Shown here: positions 50,959 through 59,483 of the stretch, piece by piece
Numbering within the stretch: position 1 is the stretch's first letter
Layout of the letters: every line of letters begins with the position of its first letter
Source: Janthinobacterium sp. TB1-E2
GTDB lineage: Bacteria > Pseudomonadota > Gammaproteobacteria > Burkholderiales > Burkholderiaceae_D
Assembly: GCF_036885605.1 (NCBI RefSeq)
Contig: NZ_CP142523.1
Coordinates: 3,286,001-3,350,000, forward strand
Direction: 5' to 3'
DNA: 64,000 nucleotides
Program-made: the position numbers and the translations under genes
The notes under the pieces: model-generated
Database searches by the model: none
Told to the model about the DNA's origin: nothing
The model's input: only the letters and a program-made list of their open reading frames with translations

Positions 50959-50985
50959 ATGGATAAAAAATGGACACTTCAGTAA
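50959..50985 (+). CDS. 8-codon leader frame overlapping the glucose dehydrogenase start
   Basis: GGGGAGG lies four bases before ATG 50959, which reads MDKKWTLQ and stops at 50985. The glucose dehydrogenase ATG (50970) lies inside it in another frame and sits 15 bases from the same ribosome site, farther than usual. The leader may be chance or may couple translation. Confidence 0.3.
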   Translation: MDKKWTLQ

Positions 50986-53396
50986 ATAAAGGAGCGCCGG
51001 CGATCCCGGCGGTCTTCAGGGGCAAGCGGCTTGCCTTGACGGTTTTCGGCATCTTTCTCGGATTTTCCGGCCTGGCCCTGGCCGCCGGCGGCATCGAACT
51101 CATTACCCTCGGCGGTTCCTGGTACTACCTGCTGGCCGGTCTCGGCCTGCTCCTCGCTGGCGTGCTGTATCTGCGCCGCAAACCGCTGGCGAGCGGCATC
51201 GTCGCCGCGCTGGTCATCGCCACCCTGGTCTGGGCCGTGTGGGAAATCGGCTTCGCCTTCTGGCCCATGGTACCGCGCCTGGCGCCGTTCCTCGTCATCG
51301 GCCTGGTGGCCGCCTTGCTGCATCCGTGGCTGGTGGGGCGCAAGCACACCGGCCAGTCGCGCGGTTTCGCGGCTCTGGTTGCCGTCGTGCTGGTGGCCGG
51401 TTTCGCCGCCATGTTCAAGCCGCATGGCGTGCTTGAGGCCACCGTGCAGCCGCAGCAGGATGCGCTGGCGGCGGTGAACGGTGGCAGCGCCAACTGGGCG
51501 CACTACGGCTATGGCCCGAAGGGCACGCGCTTCGCGCCGTACACGCAGATCGACAAGCAGAATATCGACAAGCTGCAAGTGGCGTGGACCTACCGCTCGG
51601 GCGAACTGGCCGAAGGCGCGTCCGAATCGCAAAACACGCCGCTGCAGATCGGCGACACCATCTATACGTGCACGCCGACGAGCAAGGTCATCGCGCTCGA
51701 TGCCGATACGGGCAAGGAGCGCTGGACCTTCGACCCGAAGCCGGCCAACATCAAGACGTGGAACCGCTGCCGCGGCGTCGGCTATTACGAGCCGGCGAAG
51801 GTGACGAATCCGTTCCGTTTTGACGGCATGCAGGCGGCCAGCGCGCCTGTCGCGGGAGCGTGCGCCAAGCGTATCGTGCAAGTGACCATGGATGCGCGCC
51901 TGATCCAGATCGACGCGCAGACGGGCAAGCAGTGCGAAGGCTTCGGCGACAAGGGCTCGGTCGACCTGACCGTCGGCCTGGGCAAGGTCAAGATGAACGT
52001 GCCGTACTACGCCTACACGTCCGCGCCCACGGTGGCGCGCAACCTGATCATCCTCGGCGGCTGGGTGTTCGACGGCCGCTCTACCGATGAACCATCGGGC
52101 GTCGTGCGCGCCTACAGCGCCGACACGGGCGAACTGGTGTGGGCCTGGGACCTGGGCAATCCCGCCATCACCAAGCTGCCGCCGGAAGGGCAGACTTACA
52201 CGCGCAGCACGCCGAACATGTGGTCGGCGCCCGCATTCGACGATGCACTGGGTCTGGTCTACCTGCCGACGGGGAACGAGCAGCCGGACTTCTGGGGTGG
52301 CAAGCGACCACCGCTGACGGAAAAATACGCATCGGCCATCGTTGCCCTCGACATGGCCACGGGCCGTGAACGCTGGACGTATCAAACCGTCCACCACGAT
52401 ATCTGGGACTACGACGTGGCAGCGCAGCCGGCCCTGTACGACGTCCCGGACGGCAAGGGAGGCAAGATCCCCGCGCTGGTGCAGCTGACCAAGCGTGGCC
52501 AGATCTTCATGCTGGACCGCCGCACGGGAAAACCGATTGCGGAAGTCGTGGAAAAACCCGTGCCGCAAGAGCACGCGGCCGGCGACTGGGTGTCGAAAAC
52601 GCAGCCATACTCGACGGGCATGCCGGCCCTCGGCGCGGAAACGCTCACGGAGCGCGACATGTGGGGCGCCACTTTCTTCGACCAGCTGGCCTGCCGCATC
52701 AGCTTCCGCAAGCTCAATTACCAGGGCGAGTTCACGGCGCCAAGCACGAAAGAGACCTTGATCTATCCCGGCTATTACGGCGGCTTCAACTGGGGCGGCG
52801 CGGCCGTCGATGAAAGCAATGGCTATATGTTCGTCAACGATATCCGCATGCCGCAAGTGGTCAAGCTGGTGCCGCGCGAAACGGTGGACGTGGCCAAGCT
52901 GACGGCTGGCCACGGCGTGGGCAGCACCTATCCGATGGATGGCACGCCGTTCGTCATCGACCACAAGGCCTTCAATTCGCCGCTGGGCATACCGTGCCAA
53001 AGCCCGCCGTGGGGCGTGTTTGCCGCCATCGACCTCAAGACGAAGAAAAAAGTGTGGGAGCGTCCGGCCGGCACGGTGCAGGATGCGGTGGTCAATGGCG
53101 TCAAGGCGAGGCTGCCCATCCCGCTCGGCATGCCGACCCTGGGCGGCGGCATGAGCACGGCGTCCGGCCTCGTGTTTTATGCGGGCACGCAGGATTACTA
53201 TTTGCGCGCCATGGACATCGCCACCGGCCATGAAGTGTGGAAGGCGCGCATGCCCGTCGGTTCGCAAGGCACGCCGATGACCTATGTGTCGCCCAAGTCG
53301 GGCCGCCAGTACGTCGTGGTGGTCGCAGGCGGCGCCCGCCAGAGCCCGGACCGTGCGGATTACGTGATAGCATACGCGCTTCCCAAGACACAGTAA
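50970..53396 (+). CDS. gcd: Membrane-bound PQQ-dependent glucose dehydrogenase
   Basis: The 808-residue quinoprotein has five N-terminal membrane helices (within residues 20-150) and a periplasmic eight-bladed PQQ propeller with repeated Trp-motif blades. Length and layout match Gcd (about 800) of the glucose/quinate/shikimate dehydrogenase family. It oxidises glucose to gluconolactone and passes electrons to ubiquinone. An in-frame stop six bases upstream makes ATG 50970 the first possible start. PQQ synthesis genes are not in the window. The TetR gene follows after 11 bases. Confidence 0.92.
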   Translation: MDTSVNKGAPAIPAVFRGKRLALTVFGIFLGFSGLALAAGGIELITLGGSWYYLLAGLGLLLAGVLYLRRKPLASGIVAALVIATLVWAVWEIGFAFWPMVPRLAPFLVIGLVAALLHPWLVGRKHTGQSRGFAALVAVVLVAGFAAMFKPHGVLEATVQPQQDALAAVNGGSANWAHYGYGPKGTRFAPYTQIDKQNIDKLQVAWTYRSGELAEGASESQNTPLQIGDTIYTCTPTSKVIALDADTGKERWTFDPKPANIKTWNRCRGVGYYEPAKVTNPFRFDGMQAASAPVAGACAKRIVQVTMDARLIQIDAQTGKQCEGFGDKGSVDLTVGLGKVKMNVPYYAYTSAPTVARNLIILGGWVFDGRSTDEPSGVVRAYSADTGELVWAWDLGNPAITKLPPEGQTYTRSTPNMWSAPAFDDALGLVYLPTGNEQPDFWGGKRPPLTEKYASAIVALDMATGRERWTYQTVHHDIWDYDVAAQPALYDVPDGKGGKIPALVQLTKRGQIFMLDRRTGKPIAEVVEKPVPQEHAAGDWVSKTQPYSTGMPALGAETLTERDMWGATFFDQLACRISFRKLNYQGEFTAPSTKETLIYPGYYGGFNWGGAAVDESNGYMFVNDIRMPQVVKLVPRETVDVAKLTAGHGVGSTYPMDGTPFVIDHKAFNSPLGIPCQSPPWGVFAAIDLKTKKKVWERPAGTVQDAVVNGVKARLPIPLGMPTLGGGMSTASGLVFYAGTQDYYLRAMDIATGHEVWKARMPVGSQGTPMTYVSPKSGRQYVVVVAGGARQSPDRADYVIAYALPKTQ

Positions 53397-53407
53397 GAGT
53401 TTGCTTC

Positions 53408-54049
53408 ATGCCCCAGTTGCGCACCGTTCCAGCTTCCCCGAGTACCCGAAGCGAGGAGCGGCGGCGCAAGCTGCTGGTGGCGGCATCCAGACTCTTTCTT
53501 GACTCCGGCTACGACGGCGTCAGCATGGACGCCATCGTGGCCGAGGCGGGCGGCTCGAAAGCCACCGCCTACCGCTACTTCGGCAGCAAGCAGGAACTGC
53601 TGGTGGCCGTGGTCGAATACCTGTGCGCCGACTTCATCATCGCGCTGCGCCAGCTCGATACGTCGCAAGCGGGCCTGGAACAGGGCTTGCAGCTGATCCT
53701 CGATGAACTGGTGGCCGTCGTCACCAGCCCCCGCCACGTGGATTTCTACCGCCTCGTCGTCACGGGCGCCGCCGCCGTGCCAGCCGTGGGCCAGACCTGG
53801 TACGAGCACGGCCCTCAAGTGTGGCACGCATTGATCCTGCGCCTGCTGGAACAGCAGCGCACCCGGGGCCGCATCGCGCCCGACACCTCGTTTTCCAACC
53901 TGCCGCAAATCCTGTTCGACGCTGTTTTTTCGCATCTGACCACGCGTACCGTCATGCTGGGGCAGGGCGGTAATGCGGCCACGTTCCGGCCGCTGATTGC
54001 GGAGTTGATTGAGCTGGTGGTGGCGCGGGTGGAGCGTGGGGCGGATTAG
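53408..54049 (+). CDS. TetR-family transcriptional regulator
   Basis: The 213-residue regulator has an N-terminal TetR helix-turn-helix (about residues 18-65, ASRLFLDSGYDGVSMDAIVAEAGGSKATAYRYFGSK). It ends in a variable ligand domain with an AefR-like C-terminal region. It lies 11 bases after gcd and is probably cotranscribed. The TAG stop lies in a degenerate REP copy (GGGCGGATTAG), so the native C-terminus may have been trimmed by a few residues. ATG 53408 is chosen; longer frames overlap gcd. Confidence 0.88.
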   Translation: MPQLRTVPASPSTRSEERRRKLLVAASRLFLDSGYDGVSMDAIVAEAGGSKATAYRYFGSKQELLVAVVEYLCADFIIALRQLDTSQAGLEQGLQLILDELVAVVTSPRHVDFYRLVVTGAAAVPAVGQTWYEHGPQVWHALILRLLEQQRTRGRIAPDTSFSNLPQILFDAVFSHLTTRTVMLGQGGNAATFRPLIAELIELVVARVERGAD

Positions 54050-54066
54050 CGGGGCCATAATCCGAC
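54041..54066. repeat. Degenerate REP copy at the TetR stop codon
   Basis: GCGGATTAGCGGG and CCATAATCCGAC form a shortened palindrome without the GTAG foot. It begins inside the last codons of the TetR gene. Confidence 0.6.
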
Positions 54067-54067
54067 T

Positions 54068-54160
54068 GTGCTGAAAGGTGAGCAGCTGAAGCCGTCGGGC
54101 AGCATTGCATTAGTCATAGCATCAGTCCTGTTCGCCATCTTATCCCTGGCCGTCGTGTTC
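54068..54160 (+). pseudogene. Remnant of a membrane-helix gene cut by the IS
   Basis: From a GTG at 54068 a frame reads LKGEQLKPSG followed by a hydrophobic helix (SIALVIASVLFAILSLAVV), then runs into the IS left end and soon stops. It has no ribosome site. It is either the stump of a gene destroyed by the REP/IS or chance. Confidence 0.25.
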
Positions 54161-55807
54161 GTCTGCTTTCGCCCCAGAGTGTGTGAAAACGCACCCCAAT
54201 GTAAACGAGATTTTTTCTGAAGCGTTAATAGCTCATTTGACGTAATCAGGAGAGCAGGATGAAGCGTTTTGTCGAGGGAACCGACCGCAGCCAGAGTGTT
54301 CTCTTTCCCGAGCATCTGGATGACTACGTTGCAGAGGACAATATCGTTCGGATTGTAGAGGCATTCATTGAAGCGCTTGATCTCAGGACCCTTGGCTTTG
54401 CCGGTGCCGACCCGGCACGCACCGGTCGCCCGTCCTACCATCCTGCAGTTCTCCTTGGTATTTACATCTATGGTTACCTCAATCGAATCCAGTCCAGCCG
54501 CCGCCTGGAGCGTGAGGCGCAGCGTAATGTCGAACTGATGTGGTTGACCGGGAGGCTATCTCCCGACTTTAAAACCATCGCTGACTTTCGCAAAGATAAC
54601 GGCCCCGCCATCTGCAAAGTGTGCCGCCAATTCGTCCAGGTATGTCGCAGGCTTGATGTTTTCTCGGATAGCAGCGTGGCAATCGATGGCAGCAAGTTCA
54701 AAGCGGTAAATAATCGCGACCGAAACTTCACCAACAACAAGCTGGAAGCCCGCATTGAGCAGATCGAGGAAAGCATCAAGCGCTACATGGACGAGCTTGA
54801 TCGCGCCGACCGTGATCCTGCGCTTGTCCCCGCAACTCGCGTGATGCGTATTAAAGAAAAAATCGCAGGTCTGAAAGAGCAGATCGAAAGCCTGGGTGAG
54901 CTCGACAAGAAATTGAAGCAGACGCCAGATCAGCAGATTTCGCTGACTGATCCTGATGCACGCTCGATGTCGACCAGCGGACGCGGAACCGCCACCGTCG
55001 GATACAACGTGCAATCTGCCGTCGACACAAAGCACCACTTGATCGTGGCGCATGAAGTCACCAACATAGGAAATGATCGCGCCCAGCTGGCGTCAATGGC
55101 AAAGCAAGCCAATGAGGTGATCGGTCTGAAGCATCTAGAAGTGTACGCTGATCGCGGCTATTACAGCGGTCCCGAAATTTTGGCGTGCGAGGAATCGGGG
55201 ATGGTGCCATTAGTTCCTAAACCGCTCACTTCGGGCAATCGTGCAAAGGGGCTATTCGATAAACGCGACTTCCGATATCTGCCCGAGAGCGACGAGTTCC
55301 AATGTCCTGCTGGAGAACGTGCAATCCGACGATTCAGCACGCTAGAAAAAGGGCTGCTGTTTTACAAATACTGGTCGTCATCTTGTCCCAAGTGCCTGAT
55401 GAAATCTCAGTGCACCACCGGCGCAAATCGCCGTATCGCCCGCTGGGAGCACGAAGACGCCCTCGATAGGATGAGCAAGCGGATAGCTGAGCACGGAGAC
55501 GTCGCGAGAATCAGGCGGCAAACAGTCGAACATCCATTCGGTACGTTAAAAGCTTGGATGGGTGCTACACATTTTTTAACTCGAACGTTACCACGCGTGA
55601 AAACAGAGATGAGCTTACATGTTCTAGCCTACAACTTGAAACGCATGGTGAACATCATGGGAAATCAGGGGCTGAAAGCGGCGTTGTTGGGGGCGTGAGC
55701 CCTTTTTAACTTCGACTCGCACGTCGGGGAAAATCGGAGGCTTGCACGGAGCGGCCGCTCCCGATACAAAAACTCGGGTTTTCACACAGCCTGGCCCCGA
55801 AGCGGAC
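54161..55807 (+). mobile_element. IS1182-family insertion sequence, complete
   Basis: The ends are imperfect 32-base inverted repeats, 54161-54192 and 55776-55807, agreeing at about 24 of 32 positions, each carrying GTGTGAAAAC. The element is 1647 bases, normal for the family, and contains one intact transposase gene. No clear target duplication is seen: the flanks are GTTC and CTTC. It sits at the left edge of the AT-richer island. Confidence 0.85.
54259..55698 (+). CDS. IS1182-family transposase
   Basis: The 479-residue DDE transposase is full length. The N-terminal region reads FVEGTDRSQSVLFPEHLDDYV, the first Asp lies in VAIDGSKFKA, the second in VYADRGYYSG and the Glu in the late HPFGTLKAWMG region (RQTVEHPFG). 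A Cys cluster (CPKC...C) sits in the insert before the Glu. AGGAG precedes ATG 54259. No frameshift is seen, so it may be active. Confidence 0.92.
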   Translation: MKRFVEGTDRSQSVLFPEHLDDYVAEDNIVRIVEAFIEALDLRTLGFAGADPARTGRPSYHPAVLLGIYIYGYLNRIQSSRRLEREAQRNVELMWLTGRLSPDFKTIADFRKDNGPAICKVCRQFVQVCRRLDVFSDSSVAIDGSKFKAVNNRDRNFTNNKLEARIEQIEESIKRYMDELDRADRDPALVPATRVMRIKEKIAGLKEQIESLGELDKKLKQTPDQQISLTDPDARSMSTSGRGTATVGYNVQSAVDTKHHLIVAHEVTNIGNDRAQLASMAKQANEVIGLKHLEVYADRGYYSGPEILACEESGMVPLVPKPLTSGNRAKGLFDKRDFRYLPESDEFQCPAGERAIRRFSTLEKGLLFYKYWSSSCPKCLMKSQCTTGANRRIARWEHEDALDRMSKRIAEHGDVARIRRQTVEHPFGTLKAWMGATHFLTRTLPRVKTEMSLHVLAYNLKRMVNIMGNQGLKAALLGA

Positions 55808-55988
55808 CTTCAAAGTTCGTTTGCGGTCTGTTGAAATTGGCGTGGGATTGAAGCATTTGATCTCACGTATGCTTGAAGGCTGCCACAACCGGCATTCAAA
55901 TGAATGCTTGCTCGCCGTGCTATGCTTTGCCCATGAAAACCGCACACATCGACGTTCGTCGGCACATCCCATACCAGGCCAGGGCTGC

Positions 55989-56393
55989 ATGAAGAACGAG
56001 TACACTTTTGCGGCGCTGGCAAAGCAGGAAGTCGCGCCGGGACCGGATGCCGATGCGCTGTTTTTCAGCATGCTGGCGCCGGTCCTGCGCGGCGGCCCGC
56101 TGGTCGCATACGATTCGATGACCGACTTGCGGATGCAGTTGACGGCGCCAGCATATTACGTGGCCCACAAGCTGGTCGCACATGCCGGCAAGCGCGTTAT
56201 CTTCCAGGGCCGTGTGGCGCAGGCCAGCGTCACTGAGCTGCTGGTATTTCTTGATGCGGCAGTGGCAAGTGGCGACCTGCGCCCCTTGCTGCTTGCGCCC
56301 GTGTTCGAAGGAACACCGGCGCAGGTGATACATATTAATGGAGATGTGCTGCACGTCTACGCTGCAATACCGGGGATAAAGCGGCAGGTCTGA
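55989..56393 (+). CDS. Hypothetical 134-residue protein
   Basis: The sequence (MKNEYTFAALAKQEVAPGPD...) is soluble with no recognised motif. The ATG at 55989 overlaps the stop of a 19-codon frame (55932-55992, MKTAHIDVRR...) as ATGA, suggesting coupled translation. It lies just right of the IS element. Function unknown; the pattern of alternating hydrophobic strands suggests an alpha/beta fold. Confidence 0.5.
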   Translation: MKNEYTFAALAKQEVAPGPDADALFFSMLAPVLRGGPLVAYDSMTDLRMQLTAPAYYVAHKLVAHAGKRVIFQGRVAQASVTELLVFLDAAVASGDLRPLLLAPVFEGTPAQVIHINGDVLHVYAAIPGIKRQV

Positions 56394-56460
56394 CCAATAT
56401 CCTGCCGTCCTGATCGAGGACATGCTCAAGCAAAACCGCGGCGACTGACCGTCCGCTTTT

Positions 56461-56618
56461 GGCCTATTGTGTTGAAGAAGTCGATCGGCAACAATTTCGG
56501 GAGGTCTCAGACCTCCAAACAGTCGGAGATCGTTCAATAGCGGCGGTTCTGGCCAGTCTAGGCTGTCAGAATTTCTAGCTAAACGTCAACCTACCCGCGT
56601 TTTTCAACACGATAGGCC
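56461..56618. repeat. 16-base inverted repeat pair, possible MITE relic
   Basis: GGCCTATTGTGTTGAA (56461-56476) and TTCAACACGATAGGCC (56603-56618) match at 15 of 16. They enclose 126 bases without a gene. Inside is the palindrome GGAGGTCTCAGACCTCC. The gap 56394-56650 is otherwise empty. Confidence 0.45.
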
Positions 56619-56650
56619 GGTAGCAGGCGGTGGAGTAACCGAGGTTCATG

Positions 56651-56908
56651 TCAGGCTTCCAGAGGCTTGCCATCGATAAGTACGCGAAACCGTTCACCTG
56701 AAAACCCCGCCCGGTGGCTACCGTAAATGGCCTTCCCGATAGATTCATACCATTTGGAATCGGTGGCCTCGACAGAAACTGCCATGTCCGGGTTCTCGGC
56801 GGAGATTTTCTCAAGAGCTTCCGCGACCTCAGTTGTTGAATGTAGTTTGACGCCATTCAAGTCTACGCCACTATTATCGGAAATTGGCAAAACAATCATC
56901 TTGTCCAA
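56651..56908 (-). CDS. ExbD/TolR-like short protein, hypothetical
   Basis: The 85-residue product (VLPISDNSGVDLNGVKL... NPDMAVSVEATDSKWYESIGKAIYGSHRAGF) resembles the periplasmic domain of ExbD/TolR, with the NPD and A.RAGF pattern, but lacks the membrane helix. It starts at TTG 56908 with GGAG eight bases upstream, or at ATG 56899. No ExbB partner is nearby. It may be a fragment or a free-standing homologue. Confidence 0.5.
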   Translation of the reverse strand: MDKMIVLPISDNSGVDLNGVKLHSTTEVAEALEKISAENPDMAVSVEATDSKWYESIGKAIYGSHRAGFSGERFRVLIDGKPLEA

Positions 56909-56982
56909 ATCGATGCTCCAGGAAGAAGGATGTTTCAGTTTTTACATCGGCGAACGGTGGCTTCTGGCCGATCTCGGTCGAA

Positions 56983-57228
56983 TTAGCGATGCAACTCGAG
57001 CACTACATCTTCAGGTCGAAACGCAACTAGCCATTGTGTAATACCGTGTGCATCACTGCATTCCAACTCGTAACCCGGAGGTGATGAGTAAATTTCAATG
57101 ATGGTTGCGACGTCAGCGATTGCAGGACGCCGAAGATTGAATGCATCAGAAAATGTGGCCTGTTGCACGTTGAATGCCACAATCTTAACTACATCGTATT
57201 GCATAAATTTCATAATTGAACCGATCAT
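56983..57228 (-). CDS. DUF4926-like small protein
   Basis: The 81-residue product has the pattern QYDVVKIVAF... TIIEIYSSPPGYELECSD... of DUF4926, a family often found near toxins and in genomic islands. AAGAG lies ten bases before ATG 57228; ATG 57213 and a start near 57270 are alternatives. No toxin gene is adjacent. Confidence 0.55.
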   Translation of the reverse strand: MIGSIMKFMQYDVVKIVAFNVQQATFSDAFNLRRPAIADVATIIEIYSSPPGYELECSDAHGITQWLVAFRPEDVVLELHR

Positions 57229-57303
57229 TGAACGGCTGCTCTTGGCCGGAGGCTGACTAAAAGGCATCACCTAAGCATAGCGGACGCGCAGCCTCTCACC
57301 ACT

Positions 57304-57744
57304 TTACAAGCGCCCGTCGTTAGAGCCATGGATCGAAGTACGCGTAAGCAGAAGCCTTGCCTCCCTCATTGGCGCACCAAACCGTAACACGGCGCCTGAC
57401 GTTGACAGCACCACAACCCAGCCGCCCTTGATTGTTATTTGATCAAATGGATTGGATTGATCCGAAACAAACGTCCAAACAGGTTCATGATTTTGCAGCG
57501 ATTCCAAAACGACTACGCCGATTGAGCCGTGTTCCGCAGCCTCTCCGCACTTGACTATGTACTGACCACCATACAGCTCTTCTTGCGCCAGAATCGCGAC
57601 ATTGAGCCAACCGCCAAGCTCCTGTTTTTCATGTACTCTGGCCATCCAGGTTTCGTGCACTTCGTAGATGTCACCGTTGCTGCACACGAGGCCATTGTGG
57701 CTTCGCACCTCCTGGTTCCTCCACTTTATTGCCATCACTGTCAT
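57304..57744 (-). CDS. Hypothetical 146-residue protein
   Basis: A soluble protein of unknown family, rich in beta strands (GGWLNVAILAQEELYGGQYIVKC... GWVVVLSTSGAVLRFG). It lacks a signal peptide. ATG 57744 has GGAA seven bases upstream; ATGs at 57735 and 57753 are alternatives. It lies in the AT-richer island with the same orientation as its neighbours, and may share their operon. Confidence 0.5.
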   Translation of the reverse strand: MTVMAIKWRNQEVRSHNGLVCSNGDIYEVHETWMARVHEKQELGGWLNVAILAQEELYGGQYIVKCGEAAEHGSIGVVVLESLQNHEPVWTFVSDQSNPFDQITIKGGWVVVLSTSGAVLRFGAPMREARLLLTRTSIHGSNDGRL

Positions 57745-57856
57745 TGATTCCATATTTAGAAATGGGCGACTGCACGCCCCTGAATTAAACAACTTGTGTT
57801 CTTGCCCATCGCAAACTTATTCAACATCCGCTCTTGGCCAGATTCGGCATACGCAA

Positions 57857-58093
57857 CTAGCCCTTTCTTTTGATCTTTTCACGTTGCAAAATCGACCTGC
57901 ATTCGTCTTCGGTTGGCACGTTTTTCTCAATCAGTATGGTATGCCAGCCACCGCAATCAGGGTCAGGGCAGCCACACACAGTTGTTCGCACCGGGTGCTG
58001 GGTTAATCCATCGCGCTTTTGAATAGCATTAGTTCGTTCCTGACTCTTGATAAGGTGGACTAGCGCGCCTCGGCTCAAAAATTTTCCTGCCAT
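57857..58093 (-). CDS. Small Cys-rich hypothetical protein
   Basis: The 78-residue protein has a CGCPDPDCGGWH segment (residues about 40-51), a possible metal site, and a basic C-terminus. AGAGGA lies seven bases before ATG 58093, a strong ribosome site. It heads the group of minus-strand small genes in the island. No family recognised. Confidence 0.6.
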   Translation of the reverse strand: MAGKFLSRGALVHLIKSQERTNAIQKRDGLTQHPVRTTVCGCPDPDCGGWHTILIEKNVPTEDECRSILQREKIKRKG

Positions 58094-58438
58094 GATTTTC
58101 CTCTAGGTGCTTGAACCCCACAAGACGTTAACGTTTGCAATGCCTGCTGTTGGCTACTGCCGTTGGCAATTCAAACCGGCGGGTCAATCCGCTGGATGCA
58201 GCACTTTACCCCAAATGGCTGGTCGCCTCATCACTTGGAGCATGTAAGCGGCCAGCGTAGCTTCTGCTTTGGCCAGACGCCAGATGGCATGTTGCGCCGA
58301 TCATGATGGCAGCTCCATCGCAGGTGTTCTGCCGCAGTTGCCTCGGTCGGATGTGATGGCCCCGCTGTGCCCCCTGGTCGCGTTGCGCCAGGAGCGAATG
58401 TTATAGTGGCGAAAATTTATTTACTGAAAGAAACTGCC
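58094..58438. other. Non-coding gap in the island
   Basis: No supported gene is seen in these 345 bases. Short frames occur on both strands without ribosome sites. The region may hold decayed coding sequence. Confidence 0.4.
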
Positions 58439-58741
58439 ATGAAAAACGACGCAACCACTCGCCCGCAAGCAAACCAGGCACCTGTCAGGCTCAGCAAAGG
58501 GGACTTCGTCACCGTACTGCGCAAGCTGCTGCAAGACGAAGCAAAGGCCGGCAAGTCCAGTGTGGACGTACGCGCTGCGAACCTGCACACCGAGGTTGGC
58601 GTTTATCCGGCGCGCGGCCACTCGATGCCGACCTGTTGCACGGTGATGTATGAAGAGATGCAGCCGGGTGACGAGATACTGCTGACGCCACCTGGCGGCA
58701 AGGGAGCTACGCTGCTGGTACGGTATAAATTCCCTCGCTGA
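58439..58741 (+). CDS. Hypothetical 100-residue protein with HxMPxCCxVM motif
   Basis: The product has a C-terminal block VDVRAANLHTEVGVYP, GHSMPTCCTVMYEEM and GDEILLTPPGGKGATLLVRY. The ordered His, Cys-Cys and PPGGKGA motifs look like a conserved small domain seen beside other genes in proteobacteria, but its function is not known to me. ATG 58439 has GAAAG upstream. Confidence 0.6.
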   Translation: MKNDATTRPQANQAPVRLSKGDFVTVLRKLLQDEAKAGKSSVDVRAANLHTEVGVYPARGHSMPTCCTVMYEEMQPGDEILLTPPGGKGATLLVRYKFPR

Positions 58742-58870
58742 TGCAGGCGCTGCAGTGGCAGCGAACCTATTGCCAAGTACCAATCGTCGCTAACTTATAA
58801 CGTGCACAAGCAGGCGCTTCGCTGAGGCCACCTTGGTTGGATGGTGGCCCGCTTCAATAGTTTTCAAATA

Positions 58871-58892
58871 TTTATATAAGCTCTTATATAAA
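58871..58892. promoter_or_regulatory. Probable MarR operator
   Basis: TTTATATAAG (58871-58880) and CTTATATAAA (58883-58892) are perfect ten-base inverted arms separated by CT. It lies 18 bases before the marR-type ATG and overlaps the likely promoter, so autorepression is expected. Confidence 0.65.
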
Positions 58893-58910
58893 TAGTGCTA
58901 CGATGGTTGC

Positions 58911-59420
58911 ATGAAACCTGGACTGGGCACGCAATTAAGACATCTCATCGAACTGCTCGACGGCGCGGTCGAGCAGGCCTACGTGGAAGCGGGGCTCGAT
59001 TACCGGCCGCGCTACACGCCGGTGATGCGGGTGCTGGCCGAGCAGCCGAGCGCGACCATCGGGGAGCTGGCGGCCCTGGGCGGCCTCACGCAGCCTGCCG
59101 CGACCCAGACAGTGGCTTTGATGGTGAAGAAAGGCCTGTTGACGGTGGCTGCCGGCGGCGAAGACGGCAGGCAGCGCGTGGTGCGCCTCAGCGCCGCTGG
59201 CGCAGCGCTGCTGCCGCGCCTGCGGTTGTGCTGGCAGGCGACCAAATCTGCGGCCGACAGCCTCGATGCGGAGCTGGCGTTTCCCTTGTCCGACTGCCTC
59301 GCACAGGCGATCGCCGTACTCGAGACGCGCTCCTTCGGCGCGCGCATCCACGATGGCAGGCTGCGCCTGGATGCCCGCTCTGACGCAGCGACGACAACAC
59401 CTGGCGAGAAACCTGAATGA
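58911..59420 (+). CDS. MarR-family transcriptional regulator
   Basis: The 169-residue winged-helix protein has the central HTH (ATIGELAALGGLTQPAATQTVALMVKKGLL, about residues 44-75) and wing (GGEDGRQRVVRLSAAG). It is preceded by a perfect palindrome and followed after 63 bases by the S41 protease gene, which it may control. Confidence 0.88.
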   Translation: MKPGLGTQLRHLIELLDGAVEQAYVEAGLDYRPRYTPVMRVLAEQPSATIGELAALGGLTQPAATQTVALMVKKGLLTVAAGGEDGRQRVVRLSAAGAALLPRLRLCWQATKSAADSLDAELAFPLSDCLAQAIAVLETRSFGARIHDGRLRLDARSDAATTTPGEKPE

Positions 59421-59483
59421 TGCCGCCACGCACACTTTTTCACACAACGATCAAACGTTTCGCAGTCCAACTTGGAGGAATGT

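Noticed and set aside
54157..54164. Target-site duplication of the IS1182 element
   Set aside because: The flanks GTTC and CTTC share only three bases out of register; no true duplication can be claimed.
55920..56537. A 205-codon minus-strand frame opposite the 134-residue hypothetical gene
   Set aside because: No ribosome site; the plus-strand frame has the coupled ATGA start and a more protein-like composition.
56575..56856. A 93-codon minus-strand frame overlapping the ExbD-like gene
   Set aside because: No ribosome site and no compositional support; the overlapping frame has both a site and a family resemblance.
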